DNA from: an uncultured Thiodictyon sp. | GTDB taxonomy: Bacteria > Pseudomonadota > Gammaproteobacteria > Chromatiales > Chromatiaceae | Direction of reading: 5' to 3' | DNA length: 49,139 nucleotides | Assembly (NCBI RefSeq): GCF_903946935.1 | Contig: NZ_CAJAXH010000217.1 | Span: 1 to 49,139 of the forward strand | In this document: positions 17,466 through 25,491 of the stretch, piece by piece | Layout: each line of letters begins with the position of its first letter | Position numbering within the stretch: position 1 is the first letter of the stretch | Made by a program: the position numbers and the translations under genes | Notes under the pieces: model-generated | What the model saw: only the letters and a program-made list of their open reading frames with translations | What the model was told of the DNA's origin: nothing | Database searches by the model: none

Positions 17466-18124
17466 GCCGAGGGCGCCGGCCGCTGCTGCGCCCCGCCGTG
17501 CTCCGGTCGTCGCAGGCCGGCGCGCTGTCCCGGATACTGCCGCTGCTGGCGGGTGCCCTACTGGTCCAACCCGGGACGGCGGGGGCGAATCCCTGGGGCA
17601 TCCGTGACGACCAGGGCGCGGCCCAGCGGCCGGCCCCGGGTCCTGACTGGATTCAGGGTACTGCGGCCCCGGCGGCAGCCGATCGCGACTGGTCGTCTGG
17701 CGATGCGGTCGGGGCGAGTGACGGATCGCTCCCCGGGTGGCCTGACACGGGGAGCGCGCCGGCCTCGAACAGCGACTGGGGTCGCGGCGTTGCGGCCGGC
17801 GAGCCGCCGGGTCCAGCCTATCGGTTCCGCCCGGACACCGGCGACGCCGATCTACCGGTGCAACCCCAGGGAGCGGGGGCCCTGCGCTCTGTCGATACCC
17901 CGGCGATTCCCACCGCTGGCTATCGCTTTCGCGGTGATCCGCCAGGGTCGGTCGGGCCTGGTGCCGGCTCGCCGGACCCGGGTTCTTATCGTTTTCGTCC
18001 CCTGACTGAGCGGGAGGAGGAGCGCCGGGGAGCGGGTGCGCAGCCGCGACAGCGCCCGCGCCGCCCGCCACCGCCCCCGGACGCGCCCACCGAGGATGGC
18101 AGCGGGCGTTGGCCGTCATGGTGA
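17462..18124 (+). CDS. Exported Pro/Gly-rich protein with YRFR motifs
   Basis: The product is 220 residues, starting at a TTG that overlaps the RND pump stop by 4 nt (TTGA), so it is translationally coupled. The N-terminus is basic, then hydrophobic (ILPLLAGALLVQPGTAGANPWG), a likely signal peptide. The mature part is low complexity, rich in Gly, Pro, Asp and Trp, with three copies of a short motif: AYRFRPD, GYRFRGD and SYRFRPLTERE. It ends with Arg/Pro-rich sequence. I recognise no family. The motif spacing suggests a cell-envelope or scaffolding role, and coupling suggests it serves the pump. Confidence 0.65.
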   Translation: MSRGRRPLLRPAVLRSSQAGALSRILPLLAGALLVQPGTAGANPWGIRDDQGAAQRPAPGPDWIQGTAAPAAADRDWSSGDAVGASDGSLPGWPDTGSAPASNSDWGRGVAAGEPPGPAYRFRPDTGDADLPVQPQGAGALRSVDTPAIPTAGYRFRGDPPGSVGPGAGSPDPGSYRFRPLTEREEERRGAGAQPRQRPRRPPPPPDAPTEDGSGRWPSW

Positions 18125-18216
18125 GCGAGTCCGTTTGAACCCGGTCGCGCGGCCGTGGGGAACACGTTTTTTGAGGTCTAACCGAGTAACGAACTTAAAG
18201 GAGGCGCAAGGGCATC

Positions 18217-19044
18217 ATGAGCATACACACACGGGTGGTTTCGGCGGCATTGCTGGCCGTTGCGATGGCGGCGGCGGGGGCGGTGCGGGCCGATGGGACC
18301 GCCGTCCAGTTCGCCGCGGACATGGCGCGCAGCGCACCGGACGGTCAGACCGTCGGGGGCAAGCTGTTCGTGGGCGATGGGCGGACCCGGATGGAGCTGT
18401 CGCAACAGGGTCGGGACGTGGTGCGGATCAGCGATCAGCAGCGCGGCATGGAGTGGATGCTGTTCCCGGCCGATAAGACCTATCTGGAGCGCTCGGCACC
18501 CGCGGGGCGCCCCCCGGCGACGCCTTCGGCCGAGGCCGATCCCTGCGCGGCCCTCAAGGGGCTCACCTGCCGTCGGGTCGGTATCGAGGAGGTCAACGGG
18601 CGCCCCGCGGTGAAGTGGGAGATGTCGATGACCGACAAGGGCCAGGCCCTGACCGCCACCCAGTGGCTGGACGTGCAGCGGGGCCTGCCCTTGAAGAATG
18701 TATTGCCGAACGGTCAGACGATGGAGCTCAAACTGATCGGCAGCGAGACCCTCAACGGTCGCCCGGCGGAGAAGTGGGAGATGACCACCGCGCTACCCAA
18801 CCAGCCGCCGGCGAGCAGCATGCAATGGTATGACCCGGAACTGAAGCTGGCCGTGCGGGAGGAGTTTCGCGGCGGGGCGGTGAGCGAGCTCAAGAACATC
18901 AAGGTCGGTACCCAGCCGGACGACCTGTTTAAGATCCCTGACGGGTACACCAAGAAGACCCTGCCCCAGCCCGCGCAGCTCCCGGGTGCGCCGCCAGTGG
19001 ATGCAACGCCCCCGGCTGCACCGGCCCAACCGGACGGGAAATAG
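18217..19044 (+). CDS. Periplasmic DUF4412-like protein
   Basis: The product is 275 residues with a clear signal peptide (VVSAALLAVAMAAAGAVRA). A strong AAGGAGG site lies upstream at about 18197-18203, though its spacer to the ATG is long. The body has a pattern of beta strands seen in DUF4412-type proteins: GGKLFVGDGRTRMELS, MEWMLFPADKTYLE, then two related units GRPAVKWEMSMTDKG and GRPAEKWEMTTA, and WYDPELKLAVREEF. This fold resembles lipoprotein-carrier-like envelope proteins. The C-terminus is Pro-rich and disordered. It follows the YRFR protein by 92 bp and could be part of the same unit or have its own promoter. Confidence 0.75.
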   Translation: MSIHTRVVSAALLAVAMAAAGAVRADGTAVQFAADMARSAPDGQTVGGKLFVGDGRTRMELSQQGRDVVRISDQQRGMEWMLFPADKTYLERSAPAGRPPATPSAEADPCAALKGLTCRRVGIEEVNGRPAVKWEMSMTDKGQALTATQWLDVQRGLPLKNVLPNGQTMELKLIGSETLNGRPAEKWEMTTALPNQPPASSMQWYDPELKLAVREEFRGGAVSELKNIKVGTQPDDLFKIPDGYTKKTLPQPAQLPGAPPVDATPPAAPAQPDGK

Positions 19045-19051
19045 CGTGAGC

Positions 19052-19077
19052 GCACCGCCGCCTCCCTGCGGCGGTGC
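19052..19077 (+). terminator. GC-rich hairpin after the DUF4412-like gene
   Basis: A perfect 10-bp stem (GCACCGCCGC with GCGGCGGTGC) with a 6-nt loop begins 8 bp after the stop codon. There is no T-run, so termination, if any, may depend on other factors. Confidence 0.45.
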
Positions 19078-19155
19078 CTGCGCCGACCGTCTGGAGCCGC
19101 TGGGCGGCGGACGGTTGCGGACCAATGGATACCGACGCGGAGTCGCAAGCACGGC

Positions 19156-19788
19156 ATGATCACCCTGGTAGGCAGTCTCAAGGGCGGCTCGGGTAAGAGC
19201 ACGGTGGCATTCAATCTTGGGGTCTGGCTGGCGCTGGCGGACGTGGCCTGCCAGTTGGTGGATATCGATCCCCAGGCAACCCTCACCGACGTGATCGAGG
19301 TGCGTCAGGAGGAGGGGTTTGCCCCGCCATTGCGCGTACACGACAAGACTGGCCTGTCGCGCGAACACTTGCAGGGTGCGGGCGAGGTCCTCATCGACGC
19401 GGGCACGGCGGACATGGATAGCCTGCGCCTGGCGTTGGCACTGTGCGATCGGGTGGTCGTGCCGGTGCAGCCGTCCCAGGCGGACATCTGGTCGGCCCAG
19501 CGCTTCATCCGTCTGGTCGACTCGGTGGCGCGGGAGACGCCGCCCGAGGTGCTCGGCTTCATCAACCGCGGCGACACCCATCACGCGGTGCGCGAGACCG
19601 ATGAGGCCGCCGCCGCACTGGTGGCGCTCCCCGGCATCCGCCTCATCAGGCCGCGGCTGTCCCAGCGAACCGTGTTCCGGCGTTCGTTCAGCGAGGGGCT
19701 CGCGGTCTTTGAGCTGGAGCCTAAGGGTAAGGCCGCCCGCGAGTTTCTGGGGCTGGCGGCCCTGCTCTATGCCGACGAGTTGACTTGA
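19156..19788 (+). CDS. ParA/MinD-like P-loop ATPase
   Basis: The product is 210 residues. The deviant Walker A motif KGGSGKST lies at residues 9-16 (LVGSLKGGSGKSTVAFNLG), followed by VDIDPQAT and the Walker B-like strand VLIDAGTADMDSLRLAL and VVVPVQPSQADIW. This is the compact ParA group, whose members position plasmids, chromosomes or protein complexes. No ParB gene is adjacent, so an orphan positioning role is more likely than plasmid partition. The next gene encodes a single-pass membrane protein that could be its partner, but this is inference. Confidence 0.9.
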   Translation: MITLVGSLKGGSGKSTVAFNLGVWLALADVACQLVDIDPQATLTDVIEVRQEEGFAPPLRVHDKTGLSREHLQGAGEVLIDAGTADMDSLRLALALCDRVVVPVQPSQADIWSAQRFIRLVDSVARETPPEVLGFINRGDTHHAVRETDEAAAALVALPGIRLIRPRLSQRTVFRRSFSEGLAVFELEPKGKAAREFLGLAALLYADELT

Positions 19789-19896
19789 CCATGGCATGGG
19801 TGTGGGTAGCGGTGAAACGCCGTTTTGATCGGCCGTTTTCTGTTAAGCTCTTCCGACCAATGCAGTCAATTTTTTTACCCCGTGCGGTGATTACAC

Positions 19897-20451
19897 ATGG
19901 CGGCTCATGAGACCCCCACTGGCGCGCCGATCACTCCCGAAAACTCCGGGAATGGTCGTGGAGACGGCGTCGTTCCGATCGGTGACGCCGCTGGAGTCAC
20001 CGATGCGCGGCTCAATTTGGTCGCCATCGATCGCCTTTCTCATGCCTTTGAATCCAGTGTCAAGCGTTGGGAGTTGGTGGTCTATCCATCCCTCTTCGCC
20101 TTCATCATCCTGGCCACCTACGGCTTCTATCTGGTGTACAGTCTGGCCAAGGACGTCCATGTTTTGGCAATTACCGTGGATAAGAACATGACGGTGTTGG
20201 CCCAGAATATGCTGTCCGTGTCCAGCGACATGCGGCAGATCAGTACCGATGTCCGCGGCATGTCCGGGAGTGTGGCTGCCATGTCGGTGGACATGAAGAC
20301 CCTGCAGCCGATGCTCGCCAGCATGGCCAACATGGACAGGTCCATGCAGGACATGACGCTGAATACCACTGTCATGCGAGATGATATTGCCTCCATGAAC
20401 CGCACGATCGGCCGACCTATGCGGATGATGAACTCGTTCATGCCCTGGTAG
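19897..20451 (+). CDS. Single-pass membrane protein with Met-rich helical domain
   Basis: The product is 184 residues and I recognise no family. About 60 soluble residues precede one transmembrane helix (VVYPSLFAFIILATYGFYLVY). The rest is a long helical region rich in Met, Ser, Asp and Thr in a regular pattern (SSDMRQISTDVRGMSGSVAAM, then MKTLQPMLASMANMDRSMQDM), as in a coiled coil. It ends RPMRMMNSFMPW. The regular hydrophobic Met positions suggest self-association. It sits between a ParA-like ATPase and a 5'-nucleotidase. Confidence 0.75.
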   Translation: MAAHETPTGAPITPENSGNGRGDGVVPIGDAAGVTDARLNLVAIDRLSHAFESSVKRWELVVYPSLFAFIILATYGFYLVYSLAKDVHVLAITVDKNMTVLAQNMLSVSSDMRQISTDVRGMSGSVAAMSVDMKTLQPMLASMANMDRSMQDMTLNTTVMRDDIASMNRTIGRPMRMMNSFMPW

Positions 20452-20472
20452 CTGGGACCATCCGGGCGCGCG

Positions 20473-21405
20473 ATGAATCCCGCCGACCCCCAGCCGGTGC
20501 GTCTGATCGTCGCCATTTCATCGCGCGCGCTGTTCGATCTCAGCGAGTCCCATCGGGTCTTCGAGACCGCCGGGGTGGACGCCTATCGGGCCTATCAGGT
20601 GGCCCATGAGAACGCCACCCTGGAGCCCGGGGTCGCCTTTCCCCTGGTGCGCAAGCTGATGAATCTCAACGCCACCCTGGGCAGCCGCGGCCGCGTGGAG
20701 GTCATCCTGTTGTCGCGCAACAGTTCAGATACCGGCCTGCGGGTGCTGACCTCCGCCCACCGCCACGGGCTCGATATTACCCGTGCCGCCTTTACCGGCG
20801 GCGCCAGCCCGTACCGCTATGTCGCGGCCTTCGGGGCGCACCTGTTCCTGTCGACCGACCCGAATGACGTGCGACTGGCCCTGACGTGCGGGTGCGCCGC
20901 CGCCACCGTGTTGCCGGCGGCCTCGACCGACCGGGGGGGCGCGGACGACGGCCAGGTGCGTATTGCCTTCGACGGCGATGCGGTGCTGTTCTCCGACGAT
21001 GCCGAGCGACTCTATCGGGAGGAGGGATTGGCGGTGTTCAACGCCAGCGAGTCCGCGTCCGCCTATGAACCGCTCCCGGGCGGTCCATTCAAGGGGCTGC
21101 TGGTGGCGATCCAGCAACTCCAGGCGCTCTTCCCCCCGGATGACGCCTCGCCCCTGCGCACCGCGCTGGTGACCGCCCGCGGCGTCCCCTCCCACGAGCG
21201 CGTGGTGCGCACGCTGCGTGCCTGGGACATCCGCATCGACGAGGCCCTGTTTTTGGGCGGGCTCTCCAAGGCCAGCTTCCTTGCCGCCTTCGACGCCGAC
21301 ATCTTTTTCGACGACCAGGAGGTCCATTGCGACCAGGCCAGGTTGCATGTGGCGACCGGACATGTGCCGCACGGTGTCGCGAATGAAGTCGCGCTCTCTG
21401 GCTAG
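20473..21405 (+). CDS. Cytosolic 5'-nucleotidase
   Basis: The product is 310 residues, resembling the 5'-nucleotidase family related to animal cN-I, which dephosphorylates nucleoside monophosphates. Recognisable segments are IVAISSRALFDLSESHRVFE at the start (the Asp-containing nucleophile strand), VILLSRNSSDTGLRVLTSAH, ITRAAFTGGASPYRYV and VRIAFDGDAVLFSDDAERLY (a second Asp-rich HAD-type motif), and ADIFFDDQEVHC near the end. It lacks a signal peptide. It starts 21 bp after the membrane protein gene and is probably cotranscribed. Confidence 0.85.
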   Translation: MNPADPQPVRLIVAISSRALFDLSESHRVFETAGVDAYRAYQVAHENATLEPGVAFPLVRKLMNLNATLGSRGRVEVILLSRNSSDTGLRVLTSAHRHGLDITRAAFTGGASPYRYVAAFGAHLFLSTDPNDVRLALTCGCAAATVLPAASTDRGGADDGQVRIAFDGDAVLFSDDAERLYREEGLAVFNASESASAYEPLPGGPFKGLLVAIQQLQALFPPDDASPLRTALVTARGVPSHERVVRTLRAWDIRIDEALFLGGLSKASFLAAFDADIFFDDQEVHCDQARLHVATGHVPHGVANEVALSG

Positions 21406-21453
21406 TCGGCCTGGGTCATCACGGCCGGAACGCGGCAACTTAGGCAGCGTGTA

Positions 21454-22143
21454 ATGATGAATCTAACGCGCATGGCGCTCGCTGTGACCCTCCTGGCGAC
21501 GGTCGTCGGCTGTGCCGGCATCAATCGGCTGCGCTATCTTGGCGATCCCACCGTGAGCCCCAAGACGCTCGCCGTTGCGGTGTGCGCGAGCTGTCATGGC
21601 GTCGACGGTAACACCACCTCAGCCCGCTTCCCCCGACTCGCCGGTCAAACCAAGGACTATCTGCTCAATCAAATGGTGGCCTTCCAGGGGCGCGCCGGCA
21701 TGCAACTGAGTGCCAAGCGCTTGTGGGGGATGGCCGGTGGGCTGACGAACCTGGACGCCAGACGCATGTTGCGTGTCGCCGACGGGCTGACGACTGACCA
21801 GATGCGGGGCCTGGCCGATTACTATAGTAAGCAGTCGCCAACGCCGAACCCGATCGACTCCGGGGATGTGCCACGCCTCGAGCCGGGTCGGGCGATCTAC
21901 CAGACTGGAAACACTCGACTCGCCGTGGTGGCGTGCCAGACTTGTCATGGCCCCGCGGCCCACGGCAGCGGGCCGCTGCCGCGCCTCGCGAGTCAGCACA
22001 GTGGCTATACCGTCGCGCAGTTGGTGGCTTTTCAGGGTGGGCAGCGCGGCGGCCCGGCGGGGGTCGCGATGAAACAGAGCATTGCGCAGCTGACGCGCGA
22101 GCAGATGAACGAGGTTGCGCTGTTTCTCCAATCACTACCTTGA
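21454..22143 (+). CDS. Diheme cytochrome c (c4-like) lipoprotein
   Basis: The product is 229 residues with a lipoprotein signal peptide ending in the lipobox TVVGC (Cys about residue 20), so it is probably anchored in the envelope facing the periplasm. Two CXXCH heme sites are present: CASCHGVDGN and CQTCHGPAAHG. Each is followed by a typical class I cytochrome fold with PRLAGQTKDYL and PRLASQHSGYT, so the protein is two tandem c-type domains as in cytochrome c4. Such proteins pass electrons to terminal oxidases or photosynthetic chains. The start ATG overlaps a TAATG context. Confidence 0.9.
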   Translation: MMNLTRMALAVTLLATVVGCAGINRLRYLGDPTVSPKTLAVAVCASCHGVDGNTTSARFPRLAGQTKDYLLNQMVAFQGRAGMQLSAKRLWGMAGGLTNLDARRMLRVADGLTTDQMRGLADYYSKQSPTPNPIDSGDVPRLEPGRAIYQTGNTRLAVVACQTCHGPAAHGSGPLPRLASQHSGYTVAQLVAFQGGQRGGPAGVAMKQSIAQLTREQMNEVALFLQSLP

Positions 22144-22238
22144 TTGCCGCGTGCCTGGTCACCGTGTGCAATAGGGGCGGAGACGCGCGGCGCGGTCCAT
22201 CTGACAAACAAGAAAATCCAAGAGGTTGAGTAAATGCC

Positions 22239-23252
22239 ATGGCCGCCAAGATCGATGACCGTCAATTACGCGAGCTGCTGATCAAACGCTACGCCGGAAT
22301 AGACCGGAGTGCGCACCGCTATCTACTGAAGTTCTATCTGAAACGGATCGGTTGGACAGTCATCGTGCATGGCACAGCGGTCGTCAAGCGGGTGCTGGAC
22401 ATCGGCGCGTCGTCGCTGCTGCTCGTGCTGCTGCTACCGCTATTGCTGTTGGTCGCCCTGGCGATCTGGCTGGAAAACCCCGGGCCGGTCCTGGTCCAAC
22501 AGACCATGGTGGGACGCTGGGGTAAGCCGTTCGGCGTGTGGTCGTTTCGCTCGACCTTGTCCGACCGCTCTGACGACGGATCGGATCGGCCGGTGGCGCG
22601 CTCGGACGCCAGCACCGGCGATCTGCGCCTCACCCGAATCGGCGCCCTGATCCGCAAGCTGGGAATCGACGCGTTACCCAAGCTCGTGAATGTCTTCAAG
22701 GGCGAGATGTCGTTGGTGGGACCGCGCCCGGCATTGCCGCACGAGGTGGACCTGTACTCGCTGGCGGATCGTTGCCGCCTGGAAATCGCCCCCGGCATCT
22801 GGCAGAGCGCCAGCCAGCCCGAGGTCCGGATCGATCGGCTGGTGGAGTTGGACCTGCAATACAGCCAGTCGCAATCCTTGTGGACGGATCTCAAGGTGCT
22901 CGGGATGCTGACCGTCCTGATTTTTTCCGGAGGCGGTTACAGCGCCACGGTGTCGGCGTCGCTCGCCGACCCGCAAGCGAACGTCTTCAGCTACGATAAC
23001 AGTCGCTTGGTAGCGGCCGATATCGCCCTTGCCGCCACCGATGGCGGCCCGGCATTGTTGAGCTTCTACAGCGAGGGACCGAATGGGCTGCGGCTGCTGG
23101 AGAATGTCTTCACTGACGCCCAGGGCCGTTATACTGGCGACCTGCGCCTGCCGGCTCACTTGGAGCAGATTGTCGTGGTCGTGAGCACCGGCGAGCGGCA
23201 GGACACCCTCACCCTACCCATCGTCGATCAGTCGTTTACCTACGTTGAGTGA
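22239..23252 (+). CDS. Bacterial sugar transferase with extra C-terminal domain
   Basis: The product is 337 residues. Residues about 48-235 match the polyprenyl-phosphate sugar-phosphate transferase catalytic domain: KRVLDIGASSLLLVLLLPLL as membrane helix, ENPGPVLVQQTMVG, RLTRIGALIRKLGIDALPK, VFKGEMSLVGPRPALPHE and LDLQYSQSQSLWTDLKVLG. These enzymes attach the first sugar of an exopolysaccharide or O-unit to undecaprenyl phosphate. The family usually has Asp-Glu where this has Asp-Ala (GIDALPK), so activity may be altered. About 100 further residues contain ADIALAATDGGPALLSFYSEG and TDAQGRYTGDLRLPAHLEQI, resembling a beta-sandwich domain of extracellular proteins. No glycan cluster surrounds it. 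Confidence 0.8.
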   Translation: MAAKIDDRQLRELLIKRYAGIDRSAHRYLLKFYLKRIGWTVIVHGTAVVKRVLDIGASSLLLVLLLPLLLLVALAIWLENPGPVLVQQTMVGRWGKPFGVWSFRSTLSDRSDDGSDRPVARSDASTGDLRLTRIGALIRKLGIDALPKLVNVFKGEMSLVGPRPALPHEVDLYSLADRCRLEIAPGIWQSASQPEVRIDRLVELDLQYSQSQSLWTDLKVLGMLTVLIFSGGGYSATVSASLADPQANVFSYDNSRLVAADIALAATDGGPALLSFYSEGPNGLRLLENVFTDAQGRYTGDLRLPAHLEQIVVVVSTGERQDTLTLPIVDQSFTYVE

Positions 23253-23319
23253 GCCGGTCTGCGGCCCGACGAAAATGTTGCACCACATGCCCCAGTGATT
23301 TCAGGATCGACCGACGCCT

Positions 23320-23583
23320 ATGACATCCAAGCACCGTGGCTGGCAGGAGCGCTGGCAAATCAATCAGGAAGGCATAGCGACGCATGACACCGGCCTGCGC
23401 GTGCGCTGGGAAGACGGCCAGGGGGTGGCCGAGAATGCCGAAGAAGTCGTGCTGTCCCTGGTTCCAGAGCACGGCACGCACAACGCACCGGCGATGGTTC
23501 AGCGGCTGGTGCGTGAAGGCGCGCAGCTGCTCATTAATCCTAACTCCAGAGGCTGGCGCGACGGCCTCGATTCCGGCCGGTAG
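23320..23583 (+). CDS. Hypothetical protein, 87 residues
   Basis: A small soluble protein with even, plausible composition (GWQERWQINQEGIATHDTGL, then VQRLVREGAQLLINPN). It has no signal peptide or membrane segment and I recognise no family. The ATG at 23320 has no strong ribosome site. It lies just upstream of the broken dsbD-type gene. It could be a genuine conserved small protein or the tail of a longer lost gene. Confidence 0.5.
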   Translation: MTSKHRGWQERWQINQEGIATHDTGLRVRWEDGQGVAENAEEVVLSLVPEHGTHNAPAMVQRLVREGAQLLINPNSRGWRDGLDSGR

Positions 23584-23600
23584 GCTGTAATGAGGGATTG

Positions 23601-25105
23601 ATGCACCTGACGCTGCGCACCGCCGCGACGGCCGGTCCAAGCGACCCGCAGGCGGCAACGGCGTTCGCGCAGGCGCGTGCCGGACTCCCCGCGGGGATGC
23701 TCGGCGGCGCGGTGCTGGTGCAGTCGCCGGGCGGGTTGCGGCTGTCGCTGCCCAGCGCCGGGCTGGGACCGGCACCGTTCGCGGTCCGCTTCTTCCCCGG
23801 GGCCTGGGGGCTGATCGAGCCCGCGGCGGAGCAGCCCTGGCGGCTGGTCGGGGATCGGCTGGAGCTCGACCTGAGCCCGGGCGAGGCGGCCGCCACAGCG
23901 GACCCCGGCGGACTCCTGACGGTGCAGCGGGCTGACGGCAGCAGCCGATCCTTCGAGGTGAACGCCACGCGCGGGACACCGGATCACGCGCTCTCCCAAG
24001 CGGCCCCAGTGGCAGCGCCAACGCTGGGCCTGCCACTCGCCCTGGTGTTCGCCTTCCTGGGCGGGTTGATCCTGAACCTGATGCCGTGTGTGTTTCCCGT
24101 GCTGGCCATCAAGGCGCTCAGTCTGGCCGGGCAGGGGGGATTGGGCGCGCGGGGGCGCATCGCCCATGGGCTCGCCTACACCGCCGGGGTCCTGGTCTTC
24201 TTTGCCGTGCTGACCGCGATCCTGCTCGCCGTCCGGGCGGGCGGTAACGCGGTCGGGTGGGGCTTCCAACTCCAGTACCCGCCCTTCGTGGCGATCATGG
24301 CCGATGTCTTTCTGGTGTTGGGGCTGTCCCTGGCGGGCGCCGTCACGCTGGGCGGCCGGCTGATGGGGCTGGCCGGGGGGCGGGCGGGCGGCGGGGTTGC
24401 CGGTGCCTTCGGGACCGGTGCCTTGGCGGCGCTGGTGGCGGCGCCCTGCACCGCACCCTTCATCCTAGAAAGAGCGGTTGTCACGCCAAGGCGCCAAGCT
24501 AGCCAAGGCTTTTCAGTGCGTTATCAGCCCTGCGACAGTCACCCGGAGGGTGTTCTGGATAGTGGTTCTACCCGATTGTATTTCTTGGCGAGCTTGGCGC
24601 CTTGGCGTGAGCAATTCCCGGGTTTAGGTTCATGGGCGCCGCCTTGGGCTATGCATTGACCCTGGCCTGGCCCTTGGCGCTCGCCATCCTGCTCGCCCTG
24701 GGGCTCGGGCTGGCCGCCCCCTTTCTGGCGCTGTCGCTCGCCCCGGGCCTGGCCCGCCGACTGCCCCGGCCCGGGGCCTGGATGGAGCACCTGAAACAGC
24801 TCCTGGCCTTTCCCATGTTCGCCACCGCCGCCTGGTGCATCGCCTGTCTGGTCAACGAGCGGGTGGCGTTGACCCACGCCAGCGTCGTGGCGGCGTTCCA
24901 GGCCGCGGATGTGCGCTATCTCAAGGGTGATTGGACCAATCGCGACCCCGGGATCGGCGACTACTTGGCCGGTTTTGGACGCACCGGCGTCCCCCTCTAT
25001 GTCTACTATCCGCCGGGCGCCGAGCCGCGCGTGCTGCCCCAGATCCTGACCCCTGCCATGGTGCTCCAGGCACTGGGGAGCGCTCCCGTCGACCCCAGAT
25101 ACTGA
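23601..25105 (+). pseudogene. DsbD/ScsB-type disulfide reductase, three-way broken
   Basis: Intact relatives are about 600-750 residues: signal peptide, N-terminal periplasmic domain, eight-helix membrane domain and C-terminal thioredoxin domain, carrying electrons from cytoplasmic thioredoxin to the periplasm. Here the N-terminus begins inside the periplasmic domain (LTLRTAATAGPSDPQ), with no signal peptide. The membrane domain starts well (GLILNLMPCVFPVLAIKALS) and reaches AAPCTAPF at 24460. There a 165-bp element is inserted with a 5-bp target duplication, shifting the frame; the sequence resumes at 24632 with MGAALGYALTLAWPL. Finally the segment between FATAAW and CIACLVNERVAL has lost the rest of the membrane domain, fusing a transmembrane TAAW to the thioredoxin WCIAC motif. 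The C-terminal part (DWTNRDP, VPLYVYYPPG, LPQILTP) is normal. Confidence 0.9.
24464..24628. mobile_element. 165-bp MITE-like insertion with 5-bp target duplication
   Basis: The element begins CCTAGAAAG and ends GGGTTTAGG. Its ends are imperfect terminal inverted repeats of about 44 bp sharing CCTA and, further in, CACGCCAAGGCGCCAAGCT. TTCAT is present on both sides (24459-24463 and 24629-24633), and removing 170 bp restores the dsbD-type frame exactly. It encodes nothing. A partial relative is at 6819-6906. The transposase that moved it is not in this window. Confidence 0.88.
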
Positions 25106-25136
25106 GTCATCGAACATCCAACCGCCGGAGCGTCCA

Positions 25137-25476
25137 ATGACCCACATCGACCGTCCCTCACGCACACCCCGTCCCCTGGCGGCAACGACGCTCGCCCTGA
25201 TCGGGGTACTCTTGACCTGGGGGCTGGCCTGGGGCGCCGCCCCACCCCAGGTGGGGCAGCCGGCGCCGCCCTTTGCGGTTGCCGACACGGCCGGCAAGAC
25301 CTGGAACCTGGCTGACCTGAAGGGCAAGAAGGTCATCCTGGAGTGGACCAACGACGGTTGTCCTTACGTGCGCAAGCACTCGCAACTACGTCCGCCAGGC
25401 AATGGCCGACCTGGAGGCCGGCCGCCCCCTGGCCGCCCCGGTGACCCGACCCTATGGCTGCTCGGTTAAGTATTGA
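25137..25476 (+). pseudogene. Thioredoxin-fold redoxin (AhpC/TSA-like), internally deleted
   Basis: The start is well formed: a signal peptide (TTLALIGVLLTWGLAWGAAP) and a redoxin N-domain APPFAVADTAGKTWNLADLK, then VILEWTNDGCPYVRKH with the peroxidatic-type Cys. Immediately afterwards the frame becomes nonsense. The natural C-terminus is present in another frame, ARNYVRQAMADLEAGRPLAA and VTRPYGCSVKY, stopping at 25474-25476. About 100 residues between KH and the GARNYV region are missing. The annotatable product is therefore non-functional. It lies 31 bp after the broken dsbD-type gene, so both redox genes of one locus have decayed. Confidence 0.85.
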
Positions 25477-25491
25477 AGTGCCGGCGGGGGG

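Noticed and set aside
19156-19788. Plasmid partition locus (ParAB-parS)
   Set aside because: No ParB gene and no iterated parS-like sites next to the ATPase.
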